From the NCBI GenBank assembly GCA_016183325.1, contig JACPEV010000016.1, positions 1-53,604 of the forward strand: a stretch of 53,604 nt of DNA. Reading direction: 5' to 3'. The stretch's first letter is position 1; every line of letters starts with the position of its first letter. Under the pieces are notes generated by a model. The model saw only the letters and a program-made list of their open reading frames with translations. It was not told the origin of the DNA and did not search any database. The stretch is from Candidatus Curtissbacteria bacterium. Lineage in GTDB: Bacteria > Patescibacteriota > Microgenomatia > Curtissbacterales > GWA2-41-24. Position numbers and translations under genes: made by a program. This document shows positions 8,721-17,932 of this stretch, in pieces.

Positions 8721-9428
8721 ATGTTGAAATTTTTTATACTGCCGTTGTTTGCACTTACTCTTTTTGCAAGCATATTTTTTCTAAAAATCTCTTCAGAAAA
8801 AAACATTGGAAACCAGAATGATACATCAGTGCCGAGTGAACTTGACAGGAAAGCCTTTTATGAACATATTAAAACAGCCAATGGTCAGTGGATTGAAAAT
8901 GCGCCATCTCCCATTTTCGATAACAAATCTGTAGCTAATTTGCCTCCCAAACCAAAAGATGATATTCCCTCTGTAGTCTTAGGATCACACACAGCTGCGG
9001 ACGGAACAGAGAAATGGATAGAAGTGGACATATCCGACCAAAAACTTTATGCGTGGGAAGGAAATCGTAAAATATACGACTTTCCGATATCATCAGGTCG
9101 GCCGGGATACGATACCGTCAAGGGAGAATTTAGGGTTTGGAGGAAAGTTAGATCTCAAACATACCGTGGCGGTTCAAAGGCAAGAGGAGATTATTACTAC
9201 TTGCCTAATGTGCCGTACTCTGTATTCTTCCATGAAGGCTATGCAATTCATGGCGCATATTGGCACAATGATTTTGGAATAAAAAGAAGAAGCGCCGGAT
9301 GTGTTAACTTAAGTATCCCTAATGCCGAAAAAATCTATAACTGGGCAGGGCCGGCAATGTCTTCTGGAGCTGGAGCACTAAACTCTACACCCGATAATCC
9401 GGGTATAAGAGTAGTGGTCCGCGATTAA
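8721..9428 (+). CDS. L,D-transpeptidase (YkuD) family protein
   Basis: DQKLYAWEGNRKIYDFPISSGRPGYDTVKGEF...AIHGAYWHNDFGIKRRSAGCVNL. Confidence 0.85.
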   Translation: MLKFFILPLFALTLFASIFFLKISSEKNIGNQNDTSVPSELDRKAFYEHIKTANGQWIENAPSPIFDNKSVANLPPKPKDDIPSVVLGSHTAADGTEKWIEVDISDQKLYAWEGNRKIYDFPISSGRPGYDTVKGEFRVWRKVRSQTYRGGSKARGDYYYLPNVPYSVFFHEGYAIHGAYWHNDFGIKRRSAGCVNLSIPNAEKIYNWAGPAMSSGAGALNSTPDNPGIRVVVRD

Positions 9429-9442
9429 TTGACAAGCAGGAT

Positions 9443-9898
9443 ATGAACACATATATTAAGATTAATATAATTAAATTTATGCGTTTGGTAAGTATAGTTT
9501 TAACCAATCCCAAAATCCTTGCAGTGTCTATATTACTTGCTTTTTCCCTGACTGGAACTCTCGCGATGACTGTTATGGATATGGATCACGAAGGCTCGAT
9601 GTCAAACTGCATATTAATGGTTCAAGAAAAAGAGCAAAGTTGCCAAATGACAATTACACAACATATTGCCAGTTGGCAACAAATGTTTGCAGCGGTATCT
9701 AGCGCAAATATCCTATCACTTGTGTTGGTCTTAATCCCTTTGGGATTAGGTCTATCATTTCTAAAACGAGTTATGCTTGATCCGCCCGAATTGCAACTTT
9801 ATAAACGGTATGTGAAAGAAAATTCCAGCCTAAAACTATTTGATTACCTTCTTTTAGCCTTCTCAAGAGGTATACTTCACTCTAAAATTTACGCTTAA
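9443..9898 (+). CDS. Hypothetical membrane protein with Met/His/Cys-rich loop
   Basis: MDMDHEGSMSNCILMVQEKEQSCQMT between TM segments; in copper island. Confidence 0.55.
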   Translation: MNTYIKINIIKFMRLVSIVLTNPKILAVSILLAFSLTGTLAMTVMDMDHEGSMSNCILMVQEKEQSCQMTITQHIASWQQMFAAVSSANILSLVLVLIPLGLGLSFLKRVMLDPPELQLYKRYVKENSSLKLFDYLLLAFSRGILHSKIYA

Positions 9899-9973
9899 AT
9901 TCCTAAAAGTCACGTTTTGTATTTAGTCTATTTAGACTATTCGGATTTAAACTACAAAAAAATTACAAAATTT

Positions 9974-10960
9974 ATGTCAAAAAATAAAATAAAGGGTTCT
10001 AAAATTGCACTTTTAATAATTGTACTGTTTGCATTAGGCGGAGCTTTTTTAATTTTTCAAAAACAAAATAACTCGGCTAAAAATAAAGCTTTAAATACAC
10101 AAAGTTCCTCATCTCAGATGCAAGAAGAATCTATCACGGAAAATGCCACTTACGGTCACGTTCACGCAATTTTGCAAAACCCTAAAGATAATAGTTTGTT
10201 TCTAGGTACTCACGAAGGCTTATTCAAAAGCACTGATAGCGGTAAAACTTTTAAAAAAATAGCCACAAAAGGTGAGGTTAACGAAATGGATTTTATGAAC
10301 TTTGCATATGATCAAAACAATAAAATTATTTATGCAGGAGGCCATGATCTAGGAGTTATTAAAAGCACAGACGGAGGGGTAAATTGGAGCAAAGCCGATT
10401 CAGGTATCAAAGGTAGCGATATTCATGCATTAGCGATAAATCCTTTAGATACTACCAAGCTGTATGCTTTTTCAGTTAGTAATGGTGTTTTTGGAACTAA
10501 AGATGGGGCTAAAACTTGGTACAGAATTGATGATGGTCCAGATAATCCCTCAACGAGAGCTTTTGGTTATATGGGTACACCCTCAAGTATGGACAGAAGT
10601 ATGAAGACAGATAACACGACTAATATTGGTTACCTTTGGGCAGGAACAGGAGAAGGGCTATATAGTTCATTCGCCTGTTTCTGTGGCTGGACTAAAACGG
10701 AAGGCATTTCTGATAATGCAACTATTTATACTTTAGCACCTGATCCAATAAACAAAAGTAGCATGCTAGCGGGCACTAAAAATGGCATCTTCAAAACCAC
10801 TGACGAAGGGAAAACCTTCGCCCAAGTAAGTGATGTTAAAGATATCTCAGCAATTACCTTTGATTCATCAAACCCCAAAGTAGTTTATGCGTCAACCTCA
10901 AGCGGAGTTATTTATAGAACTAATGACGATGGAAAGACCTGGGGCAAAGTAAATGAATAA
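9974..10960 (+). CDS. Membrane-anchored BNR/sortilin-like beta-propeller protein
   Basis: Repeated (G/K)xFKSTDxGKTF / VIKSTDGGVNW / RTNDDGKTW motifs. Confidence 0.7.
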   Translation: MSKNKIKGSKIALLIIVLFALGGAFLIFQKQNNSAKNKALNTQSSSSQMQEESITENATYGHVHAILQNPKDNSLFLGTHEGLFKSTDSGKTFKKIATKGEVNEMDFMNFAYDQNNKIIYAGGHDLGVIKSTDGGVNWSKADSGIKGSDIHALAINPLDTTKLYAFSVSNGVFGTKDGAKTWYRIDDGPDNPSTRAFGYMGTPSSMDRSMKTDNTTNIGYLWAGTGEGLYSSFACFCGWTKTEGISDNATIYTLAPDPINKSSMLAGTKNGIFKTTDEGKTFAQVSDVKDISAITFDSSNPKVVYASTSSGVIYRTNDDGKTWGKVNE

Positions 10961-10989
10961 ACAAAGCTTTTCTTCGAATAATCAGAACC

Positions 10990-11072
10990 TTTTTACAAAT
11001 AAATTCTTTAATTCCTGCGGAAGATGTTTAAACCCTTGCGAGTCAGACTCGACGGAGTTCTGCGAGCGAATA
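10990..11072 (+). pseudogene. Remnant of a paralog of the 8516-8719 small Cys protein, disrupted by a palindromic repeat
   Basis: Encodes TNKFFNSCGRCLNPC then repeat sequence and stop; compare MNKFFNSCRRCLNPW. Confidence 0.65.
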
Positions 11073-11123
11073 TAAAAGGAGCTATTGATCAAGCATTACA
11101 ATGAAAGGTGTTAAAATAAATCC

Positions 11124-12161
11124 ATGAATCTCTGGCCAATATTTATTTCCGGTCTGACGGTTGGAGGACTGACTTGCCTTGCAGTTCAGGGTGGCCTTCT
11201 TGCTTCCGTTATTGCTGCAAGAGAAGAAGAGGATAACAAAGAGGAAGAAAAACGCAAACATAATTTATGGCCAGTCGCCTTATTTTTGACCACTAAACTG
11301 ATTGCTTACACCGCACTGGGTTTTCTCTTGGGATCATTTGGCCAAGCTCTTGCTTTCACTGATAATGTGAGGATATCAATGCAGTTTATAGCCGGGCTCT
11401 ATATGGTGGCAATAGCGCTGAATCTTCTTAATGTTCATCCTATCTTTCGATATGCACTAATCCAACCCCCAAGATTTTTAACAAGGATGCTTAAGAATCA
11501 ATCCAAAAGCAAAGATTTATTTGCTCCGGCATTCCTTGGCACCATGACGATTTTTATTCCCTGCGGTACCACGCTGGCGATGGAGGCATTAGCTATATCA
11601 AGTGGAAGCCCACTCCTGGGAGCTTCTATCATGGCAACATTCATCTTGGCTACAATGCCCTTATTTTTCGGACTCGGATTTTTAACTACAACATTAGGAG
11701 ACACATTCAAAAATAAATTTTATAAAGTGGCAGCATTAGTGGTCTTGTATCTAGGCATCACATCCATAAACGGATCACTGTTAGCATCCGGTTCACCCGT
11801 TACTATTCAATCAATCGCCGACAATTTTCCGATTAAATTTGCCAAAGCTCAATCGTCCGGCAATGGAAATTTGGCCAAATTAAATCCAGCCGGAGAACAA
11901 GCTGTTGAAATTAATGTTCTTCCCAACGGTTACAGTCCAAATCGTTTCACTGTTCGTGCCGGTTCTCCGGTCGCACTTTTTTTAAATGTTGCAGACAAAT
12001 TAGGATGTACTTCCGCGTTCAGAATTCCCAGTCTAGGAATCAGCAAAAATTTAACTCCTTCATTCACCGATTCATCAATCAAATTCACACCGCAGGCGCC
12101 GGGGAGCATTGCTTTTACCTGCTCCATGGGAATGTATAGGGGAGTCATCGAAGTGATCTGA
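11124..12161 (+). CDS. UreH/TauE-like membrane domain fused to C-terminal cupredoxin-like domain
   Basis: FISGLTVGGLTCLAVQGGLLASV N-terminus, FIPCGTTLAMEALA; C-terminal VLPNGYSPNRFTVRAGSPVALFL...FTCSMGMYRGVIEV. Confidence 0.75.
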   Translation: MNLWPIFISGLTVGGLTCLAVQGGLLASVIAAREEEDNKEEEKRKHNLWPVALFLTTKLIAYTALGFLLGSFGQALAFTDNVRISMQFIAGLYMVAIALNLLNVHPIFRYALIQPPRFLTRMLKNQSKSKDLFAPAFLGTMTIFIPCGTTLAMEALAISSGSPLLGASIMATFILATMPLFFGLGFLTTTLGDTFKNKFYKVAALVVLYLGITSINGSLLASGSPVTIQSIADNFPIKFAKAQSSGNGNLAKLNPAGEQAVEINVLPNGYSPNRFTVRAGSPVALFLNVADKLGCTSAFRIPSLGISKNLTPSFTDSSIKFTPQAPGSIAFTCSMGMYRGVIEVI

Positions 12162-12206
12162 ACAAAGTGAAGATCATCCTGAGCGGAGTCGAAGGATCTA
12201 TATGAG

Positions 12207-12428
12207 ATGAGAATTATTAAGAAAAAATTAAAAATTGATGGTATGCATTGCACCAGCTGCTCCATGAACATTGATTGGGACTTGGAAGATCTAAAAGGGG
12301 TCAAATCAGCAAAAACCAGCTATGGAAGAGGGGAATGTGAAGTAGAGTTCGATGAAGAACAAGTTAGTCTTGAAGAAGTCATCAAAACAATCCAAAAAAC
12401 CGGCTACGGCGCTCAAATCAAAAATTAG
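12207..12428 (+). CDS. Heavy-metal-associated domain protein (CopZ-like)
   Basis: KIDGMHCTSCSMNIDWDLEDLKGVKSA. Confidence 0.85.
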   Translation: MRIIKKKLKIDGMHCTSCSMNIDWDLEDLKGVKSAKTSYGRGECEVEFDEEQVSLEEVIKTIQKTGYGAQIKN

Positions 12429-12918
12429 CTTCATTTAAAAGTTCACCTTCTGTTTTGAAACTCTCGACTGTCAACTGGTGATTCCAGACCGGCGGTATTC
12501 CATATTCCCCAGCTCGGCTTGAAGCAAAATTTCCGCAAATAGTGGTAACGACTGCTTTCGAATCACCCCAAATCCGTGTGATTATCTCGCGATATTCCGG
12601 ATCGTAAATCCAAATAGAACGGGTATATTCGTCGTCCTTCAGGCTTACCTTTAAAATCGTATAAGAGGGAGTTTGAACATAGAATCCACGAGTACAAATT
12701 TTTTTGCCGTCATAAAAATTTGCATAAGAAAGCAGTTCTACAATTTGTACATTTATATAATTGCCAAAAACTTGGCCAGTGTTTTGCCAGGTGATAAATC
12801 CATAAATCGAAAGTCCTACTATTGCTATTAAAAGCACAAGACCAAACGAGGATTTAAGCCACTCTCCAATAGTTTGTCCAGGGGTGTTTCCCTGATAGAA
12901 TGAAGGTGTGACGCCCAT
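12418..12918 (-). CDS. Hypothetical protein with N-terminal TM
   Basis: ORF with TM helix; convergent with CopZ-like gene. Confidence 0.5.
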   Translation of the reverse strand: MGVTPSFYQGNTPGQTIGEWLKSSFGLVLLIAIVGLSIYGFITWQNTGQVFGNYINVQIVELLSYANFYDGKKICTRGFYVQTPSYTILKVSLKDDEYTRSIWIYDPEYREIITRIWGDSKAVVTTICGNFASSRAGEYGIPPVWNHQLTVESFKTEGELLNEANF

Positions 12919-13531
12919 TGCTTACTACCTTATTATAATCTTTTTGCCACTTACCATAATATTTTCTAACCTTCTTTCGCTAATCGCGAATAAGAACTTT
13001 TATATGACAATTTACGAAAAAGAGGGAATTTATTCTAATTTCTCTCAAAAAGAGATTGTTAATACTGCGACTGGCAACCTTTTTGGCTACTTTCGAGCTA
13101 ATATTATGCTCGAACAAAATTTTTTTTCACCTCGGGCTCGTCTCCATCTAAGGGACATCAAAATATTAATTAACAATGTCGAATTATTAAATATTATCTC
13201 CGTTCTTTTGGTGCTGTCTTCAAGTGCGATTTTCGTAGCCAAAAAAGAGTTGACATTGCTCAAAAAAGGTGTTTTTTTAGGATCTTTGTCGACTATCTTA
13301 TTTGTATTATTATTGTTTATTTTGAAAGCTCTAAGTTTCTCCTTCTTCTTTGAAAAATTTCACTTACTTTTCTTTAGAAATAATCTCTGGATATTTCCCC
13401 AGGAAGATAATCTGGTTAAACTTTTCCCTGAGAGTTTTTTCCAAGCGTTTGCTAGAACTCTTTTTTTAAATATAGCTGTCACCTCTATACTATTGTTATT
13501 AGCATCAAGAATATTGCCTAAAAAATTATGA
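12908..13531 (+). CDS. TIGR01906/DUF1461-like membrane protein (Lit-like)
   Basis: FFSPRARLHLRDIKIL...FEKFHLLFFRNNLWIFPQEDNLVKLFPESFFQ pattern and TM layout; overlaps lgt. Confidence 0.6.
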   Translation: MTPIAYYLIIIFLPLTIIFSNLLSLIANKNFYMTIYEKEGIYSNFSQKEIVNTATGNLFGYFRANIMLEQNFFSPRARLHLRDIKILINNVELLNIISVLLVLSSSAIFVAKKELTLLKKGVFLGSLSTILFVLLLFILKALSFSFFFEKFHLLFFRNNLWIFPQEDNLVKLFPESFFQAFARTLFLNIAVTSILLLLASRILPKKL

Positions 13532-14295
13532 ATATTTCCCTTGGCCCTTTAACTTTCCACATGTATGGGTTAATAATCGGAGTAGCAATCTTGCTGGGAT
13601 GGTATTTAGCCAAAAAAAGAGCTCATCTTTACAAAATTTCTCAATCAACACTTGACGATCCGACTCTTTTGATACCGTTAATTTTAGGCATCGCCGGAGC
13701 GCGGCTATATCATGTTCTCGACTATTTAAACTTTTATCGGCAAAACCCTGGGCAAATTTTGTCCATCACCTCGGGTGGCTTAGGAATCTGGGGAGCTTTA
13801 GGCGGTATTTCTCTCGGTTTTTGGATTATAGCCAAAGTTAAAAATATCAAGCTTTTATCAATTTTAGATCTGGTAGCCCCCTCACTTTTACTTGGTCAGG
13901 CTATAGGCAGAATCGGTAATTTTATCAATCAAGAAGGTTTCGGTCCACCAACTAGCTTGCCGTGGGGAGTGTACATTGCCCCCGAAAACCGCCCAATCCA
14001 GTTTATCAACTCAACAAACTTCCACCCGACTTTTTTCTACGAGGCCATTCTCGATGGCCTGTTTTTTATCCTACTGATTATTCTTACCAAAAGATTCAAA
14101 TTGCCTGGCCAAATATTTGGTCTTTATTTAGCTTTCTATGCAGCAGGGCGCTTTACCGTCGAATTCTGGCGCATCGATACCTGGACCGTTGGGACAATCA
14201 AAATAGCCCACGTACTCTCGGTAATAGCCATTGCAGTAGGTATTTGGTTTCTGATTAGACGCGCAAAACCAACTCACGGGCTTGACACCACTTAG
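13528..14295 (+). CDS. lgt: Prolipoprotein diacylglyceryl transferase
   Basis: FHMYGLIIGVAILLGWYLA, GGLGIWGALGG, GQAIGRIGNFINQEGFG. Confidence 0.92.
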   Translation: MNISLGPLTFHMYGLIIGVAILLGWYLAKKRAHLYKISQSTLDDPTLLIPLILGIAGARLYHVLDYLNFYRQNPGQILSITSGGLGIWGALGGISLGFWIIAKVKNIKLLSILDLVAPSLLLGQAIGRIGNFINQEGFGPPTSLPWGVYIAPENRPIQFINSTNFHPTFFYEAILDGLFFILLIILTKRFKLPGQIFGLYLAFYAAGRFTVEFWRIDTWTVGTIKIAHVLSVIAIAVGIWFLIRRAKPTHGLDTT

Positions 14296-14408
14296 CACTC
14301 ATGGTATCTTGTTTGCTAATTCCTTCTCCGGCAAAGCCGGATCAGGACAAGCTATACATATCGTATATAATTAGAGGTGAGAATAATTTATACTGAACGA
14401 AGTGAAGT

Positions 14409-16829
14409 ATGGCGATCTTTCTAGAACAGCAAAAACCTAGACTTAAAAACGAATTGCCCATAGTACCTCTCAGGGATACAGTAGTTTTCCCCTCGTCTAT
14501 GGTTCCAATTACCGTCGGCAGACCAAAAGTCAAGCTTGGGCTTGATAATACCTGGAATGCAGATAGACTTGCAGTTTTTGTTGCCCAAAAAAACCCCCGA
14601 ATCGAAAATCCTGCGCCCAATGACATCTATTCCGTCGGAACCGTCGGCTTAATCAGAAGGCTCTGGAAGGTAGACAACGAATACAATCTGGCAGTCGAAG
14701 GCCTCAGTCGCGTTTATCTTAAAGAGTTTACCCAAATCGATCCGTATTTAGCCGTTAAGGTAGAAGAAATTCCTGAACTTACTCAGAAAACCGAAGAAAT
14801 CGAAGCTCTTTTCAGAAATATCCTCGCCAAAATCAAAAAATATGGAGAACTTGGTGGAACTCTCACATTAGAGTCATCAATCCACATTTTTTCAACCGAC
14901 GACCCTAATCAATTAGTCGATATCGTCTCAGCATCAATCGATCTCAAAACCGCCGATAAGCAACAGATTCTTGAAATGGTTGATACTAAATCCAGATTAG
15001 AACGCCTTTCCGAATTGTTAACTAGAGAAATGAGAATTCTGGAAATCTCCTCAAAAATAGATACCGAGACTCAAGAAAGAGTCGGCCGAGTTACTAAAGA
15101 AGCCATCCTTAGAGAAAAAATGAAATCTATTGAAAAAGAATTAGGAGAAGATGAGGATGGCCGTGAAATTGGTGAATTCCGCAAAAAAATCAAAGAAGCC
15201 AATATGTCAGCCGAAGTCAGAAAAAAGGCCGAAAGAGAACTGGCAAGACTTGCCAAAATGTCCTCATATAACCCAGAATCCTCTTATATCAGGACTTACT
15301 TGGAGTGGCTGGTCGAATTACCATGGTCTGTCAAAGATAAAAAGATGACAGATGTCGCTTTTGCGGCCAAGGTTCTGGATGAAGATCATTACGGTCTGCC
15401 TAAGGTCAAAGAAAGAATATTGGAATATTTGGCTGTGCACAAGCTTGTTGGCAAGATTAAAGGACCAATTCTTTGTTTCGTCGGTCCACCAGGAGTTGGT
15501 AAGACTTCCATTGGTAAATCAATCGCAAGAGCCTTAGGACGCAAATTTATAAGAGTCTCCTTAGGTGGTATTCATGATGAAGCTGAGATCCGTGGCCACC
15601 GTCGAACATATGTTGGGGCTTTGCCTGGTCGAATTGTCCAAGGCATCAGAAATGCTGGCACCAAGAATCCGGTTTTTATGCTTGACGAAATCGACAAAAT
15701 TGGTATGGATTTTAGAGGAGATCCTTCTTCCGCACTCTTAGAGGCTCTCGATCCCGAGCAAAACAATTCCTTTTCCGATCATTACCTGGAAGTACCATAC
15801 GATCTTTCTGATGTCATGTTCATAACTACTGCCAATGTTCTTGATACTATTCCACCTGCTCTCCGCGATCGTCTCGAGGTAATCTCATTCCCAGGATATA
15901 CGGAAGAAGAGAAATTCCACATTGCCAAAAAATTTCTTATCCCAAAGCAACTTGAAACTCATGGCTTGACTGGTGAAAAGGTCGAAATCACAGACAGTGC
16001 CATCAGGGAAATTATCGCCAGATACACTCGGGAAGCTGGCGTACGAGAGCTCGAAAGGGAAATAGCCTCAATTATGCGCAAAGTTGCCAAAAAGTTCGCC
16101 TCAAAAGACAAACAAACTAAGATTAAAGTTAGCTCCCAGCAAATTCACGCGTATCTTGGTCCCCATAAATTCAGTAAAACCATTGCTGAAACTAAAGACG
16201 AAATTGGCATGTCCACAGGTCTCTCCGTTACCCCTGCCGGTGGCGAGATTCTTTTTGTAGAAGTCACTTTGATGTCGGGTAAGGGCCAACTAATTTTAAC
16301 CGGCCAGCTTGGTGATGTCATGAAGGAATCTGCTCAAGCAGCTATGTCCTATGTTAGGTCTCGCGCCAGAGTCTTAAATCTTGCTGAAAACTTTGCTTCA
16401 AAAATTGACGTTCATATTCATGTACCGGAAGGAGCCGTTCCCAAAGAGGGCCCTTCAGCTGGAATCGCCATCACTACCGCCCTTGTATCCGCACTAACTA
16501 AAATTCCAGTTAGAAAAGGAGTTGGTATGACAGGCGAAGTCACGCTCCGGGGCAGGGTTTTGGAGATCGGCGGCTTAAAAGAAAAGGCTTTGGCCGCCCA
16601 CAGGGCCGGTCTAACTACAGTCATCCTACCCAAAGCAAATACCAAAGACTTAGAAGACATCCCTAAAAATGTTAAGAAAGATTTACAGTTTATATTCGCC
16701 GAACACATGGATGAAGTCCTAAAAGTTGCTCTTACTCGGGCTCTTCCGATTGAGAAAAAATCGAAAGAATCAAAAGCCAAGGGCGAGCAAACCGCAGGGT
16801 CTTTGCCTGTTTCTCCAACGACTATCTAA
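14409..16829 (+). CDS. lon: Lon protease
   Basis: LPIVPLRDTVVFPSSMVPI; GPPGVGKTSIGKSIARALGRKFIRVSLGGIHDEAEIRGHRRTYVGALPGRI; PKEGPSAGIAI. Confidence 0.97.
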   Translation: MAIFLEQQKPRLKNELPIVPLRDTVVFPSSMVPITVGRPKVKLGLDNTWNADRLAVFVAQKNPRIENPAPNDIYSVGTVGLIRRLWKVDNEYNLAVEGLSRVYLKEFTQIDPYLAVKVEEIPELTQKTEEIEALFRNILAKIKKYGELGGTLTLESSIHIFSTDDPNQLVDIVSASIDLKTADKQQILEMVDTKSRLERLSELLTREMRILEISSKIDTETQERVGRVTKEAILREKMKSIEKELGEDEDGREIGEFRKKIKEANMSAEVRKKAERELARLAKMSSYNPESSYIRTYLEWLVELPWSVKDKKMTDVAFAAKVLDEDHYGLPKVKERILEYLAVHKLVGKIKGPILCFVGPPGVGKTSIGKSIARALGRKFIRVSLGGIHDEAEIRGHRRTYVGALPGRIVQGIRNAGTKNPVFMLDEIDKIGMDFRGDPSSALLEALDPEQNNSFSDHYLEVPYDLSDVMFITTANVLDTIPPALRDRLEVISFPGYTEEEKFHIAKKFLIPKQLETHGLTGEKVEITDSAIREIIARYTREAGVRELEREIASIMRKVAKKFASKDKQTKIKVSSQQIHAYLGPHKFSKTIAETKDEIGMSTGLSVTPAGGEILFVEVTLMSGKGQLILTGQLGDVMKESAQAAMSYVRSRARVLNLAENFASKIDVHIHVPEGAVPKEGPSAGIAITTALVSALTKIPVRKGVGMTGEVTLRGRVLEIGGLKEKALAAHRAGLTTVILPKANTKDLEDIPKNVKKDLQFIFAEHMDEVLKVALTRALPIEKKSKESKAKGEQTAGSLPVSPTTI

Positions 16830-16933
16830 ATCATCTCAAGCTATTTTCCAACTCCAAAAAACTACATCAAAGTGTACTTAAAGAAGTTTGGAATTCGAAT
16901 TACTGCATCAAAAATAGTATATTTCTTCGTGGA

Positions 16934-17866
16934 ATGCAAACCATTATGAAATCATCCAAGATTCTTGAAGAAAAGCTTAAAAATTACCTTGATCTCATCA
17001 ACAAAAATTTTTCTATAGATAAACTGTTGCAAGAGAAAGAGGACCTTACTCAAGTTAGGAGATACTATTTAGTCAATCACTTCGCTTACCTGCTATTTCA
17101 TAGCAGAAAAGGCTTTATGCACATGGGGCTTTATAGAGATGGAGTTTCAAAAAAAGAAAGCTTACTGGAACATTTAAAAATAATTGACAAATATATAAAT
17201 CAAGTTCGGGCTAGAAATGTCTTAGAACTTGGGGCTGGTAATGGAGCCAATTGTGTCTATCTAGCCATGTTGCATCCTGATATTAACTTTAAGGGACTAG
17301 ATTTGTCCAAAAAGCCCCTAAATCCTTATAGGCGCATTAAAAATTATATTCACGAAATTGGAGATTACCATCAGTTAGACAGATACCAAGATAAAAGTTT
17401 TGATCTTGTCTTCGCGATTGAAACCATATGTCATAGTCCCAATAAGGAAAAACTTTTTGGCGAAATTTACAAGAAGCTTAAAAATGATGGGTTGATGGTT
17501 ATTTTTGATGGATACTTTACCAAAAATTTAAGTGATTTAAGTAAAGAGGAAATTCTTGCAAAAAAATTAACTGAAAAAGCCTTGGCTGTAGATAACTTTG
17601 AAACACTTAGAGAGTTTGAAGCAGCCCTTAAAAAGGCTAACTTTCAAATAATTAAAAAAGAGGATTTAACTCAATACGTGTTACCTACCATGCTAGGGTT
17701 TGAGAAACTAGCCTTGTCTTTCTTTAAGGTTCCTATTCTAACAAGAATCTTAAAAACTATCCTGCCTTTTGATCTGATTAAAAATTCCATAGCTGGCCTT
17801 TTAATATCCACTTTGGTAGAGAAAAGGGTGGCTGGTTATTACCTGCATGTATTGAAGAAAACCTAA
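16934..17866 (+). CDS. SAM-dependent methyltransferase
   Basis: VLELGAGNGANCVYLAMLHPDINFKGLDLS; SFDLVFAIETICHS. Confidence 0.75.
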   Translation: MQTIMKSSKILEEKLKNYLDLINKNFSIDKLLQEKEDLTQVRRYYLVNHFAYLLFHSRKGFMHMGLYRDGVSKKESLLEHLKIIDKYINQVRARNVLELGAGNGANCVYLAMLHPDINFKGLDLSKKPLNPYRRIKNYIHEIGDYHQLDRYQDKSFDLVFAIETICHSPNKEKLFGEIYKKLKNDGLMVIFDGYFTKNLSDLSKEEILAKKLTEKALAVDNFETLREFEAALKKANFQIIKKEDLTQYVLPTMLGFEKLALSFFKVPILTRILKTILPFDLIKNSIAGLLISTLVEKRVAGYYLHVLKKT

Positions 17867-17932
17867 AGATTTCTGAGAAATTAACTAGGGAGAAAATTTA
17901 CATTCCCCTGGATTGCAAACTCACCCAAAACT

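Noticed and set aside
14342-14626. Minus-strand ORF overlapping the lon start
   Set aside because: Antisense to the Lon N-terminus
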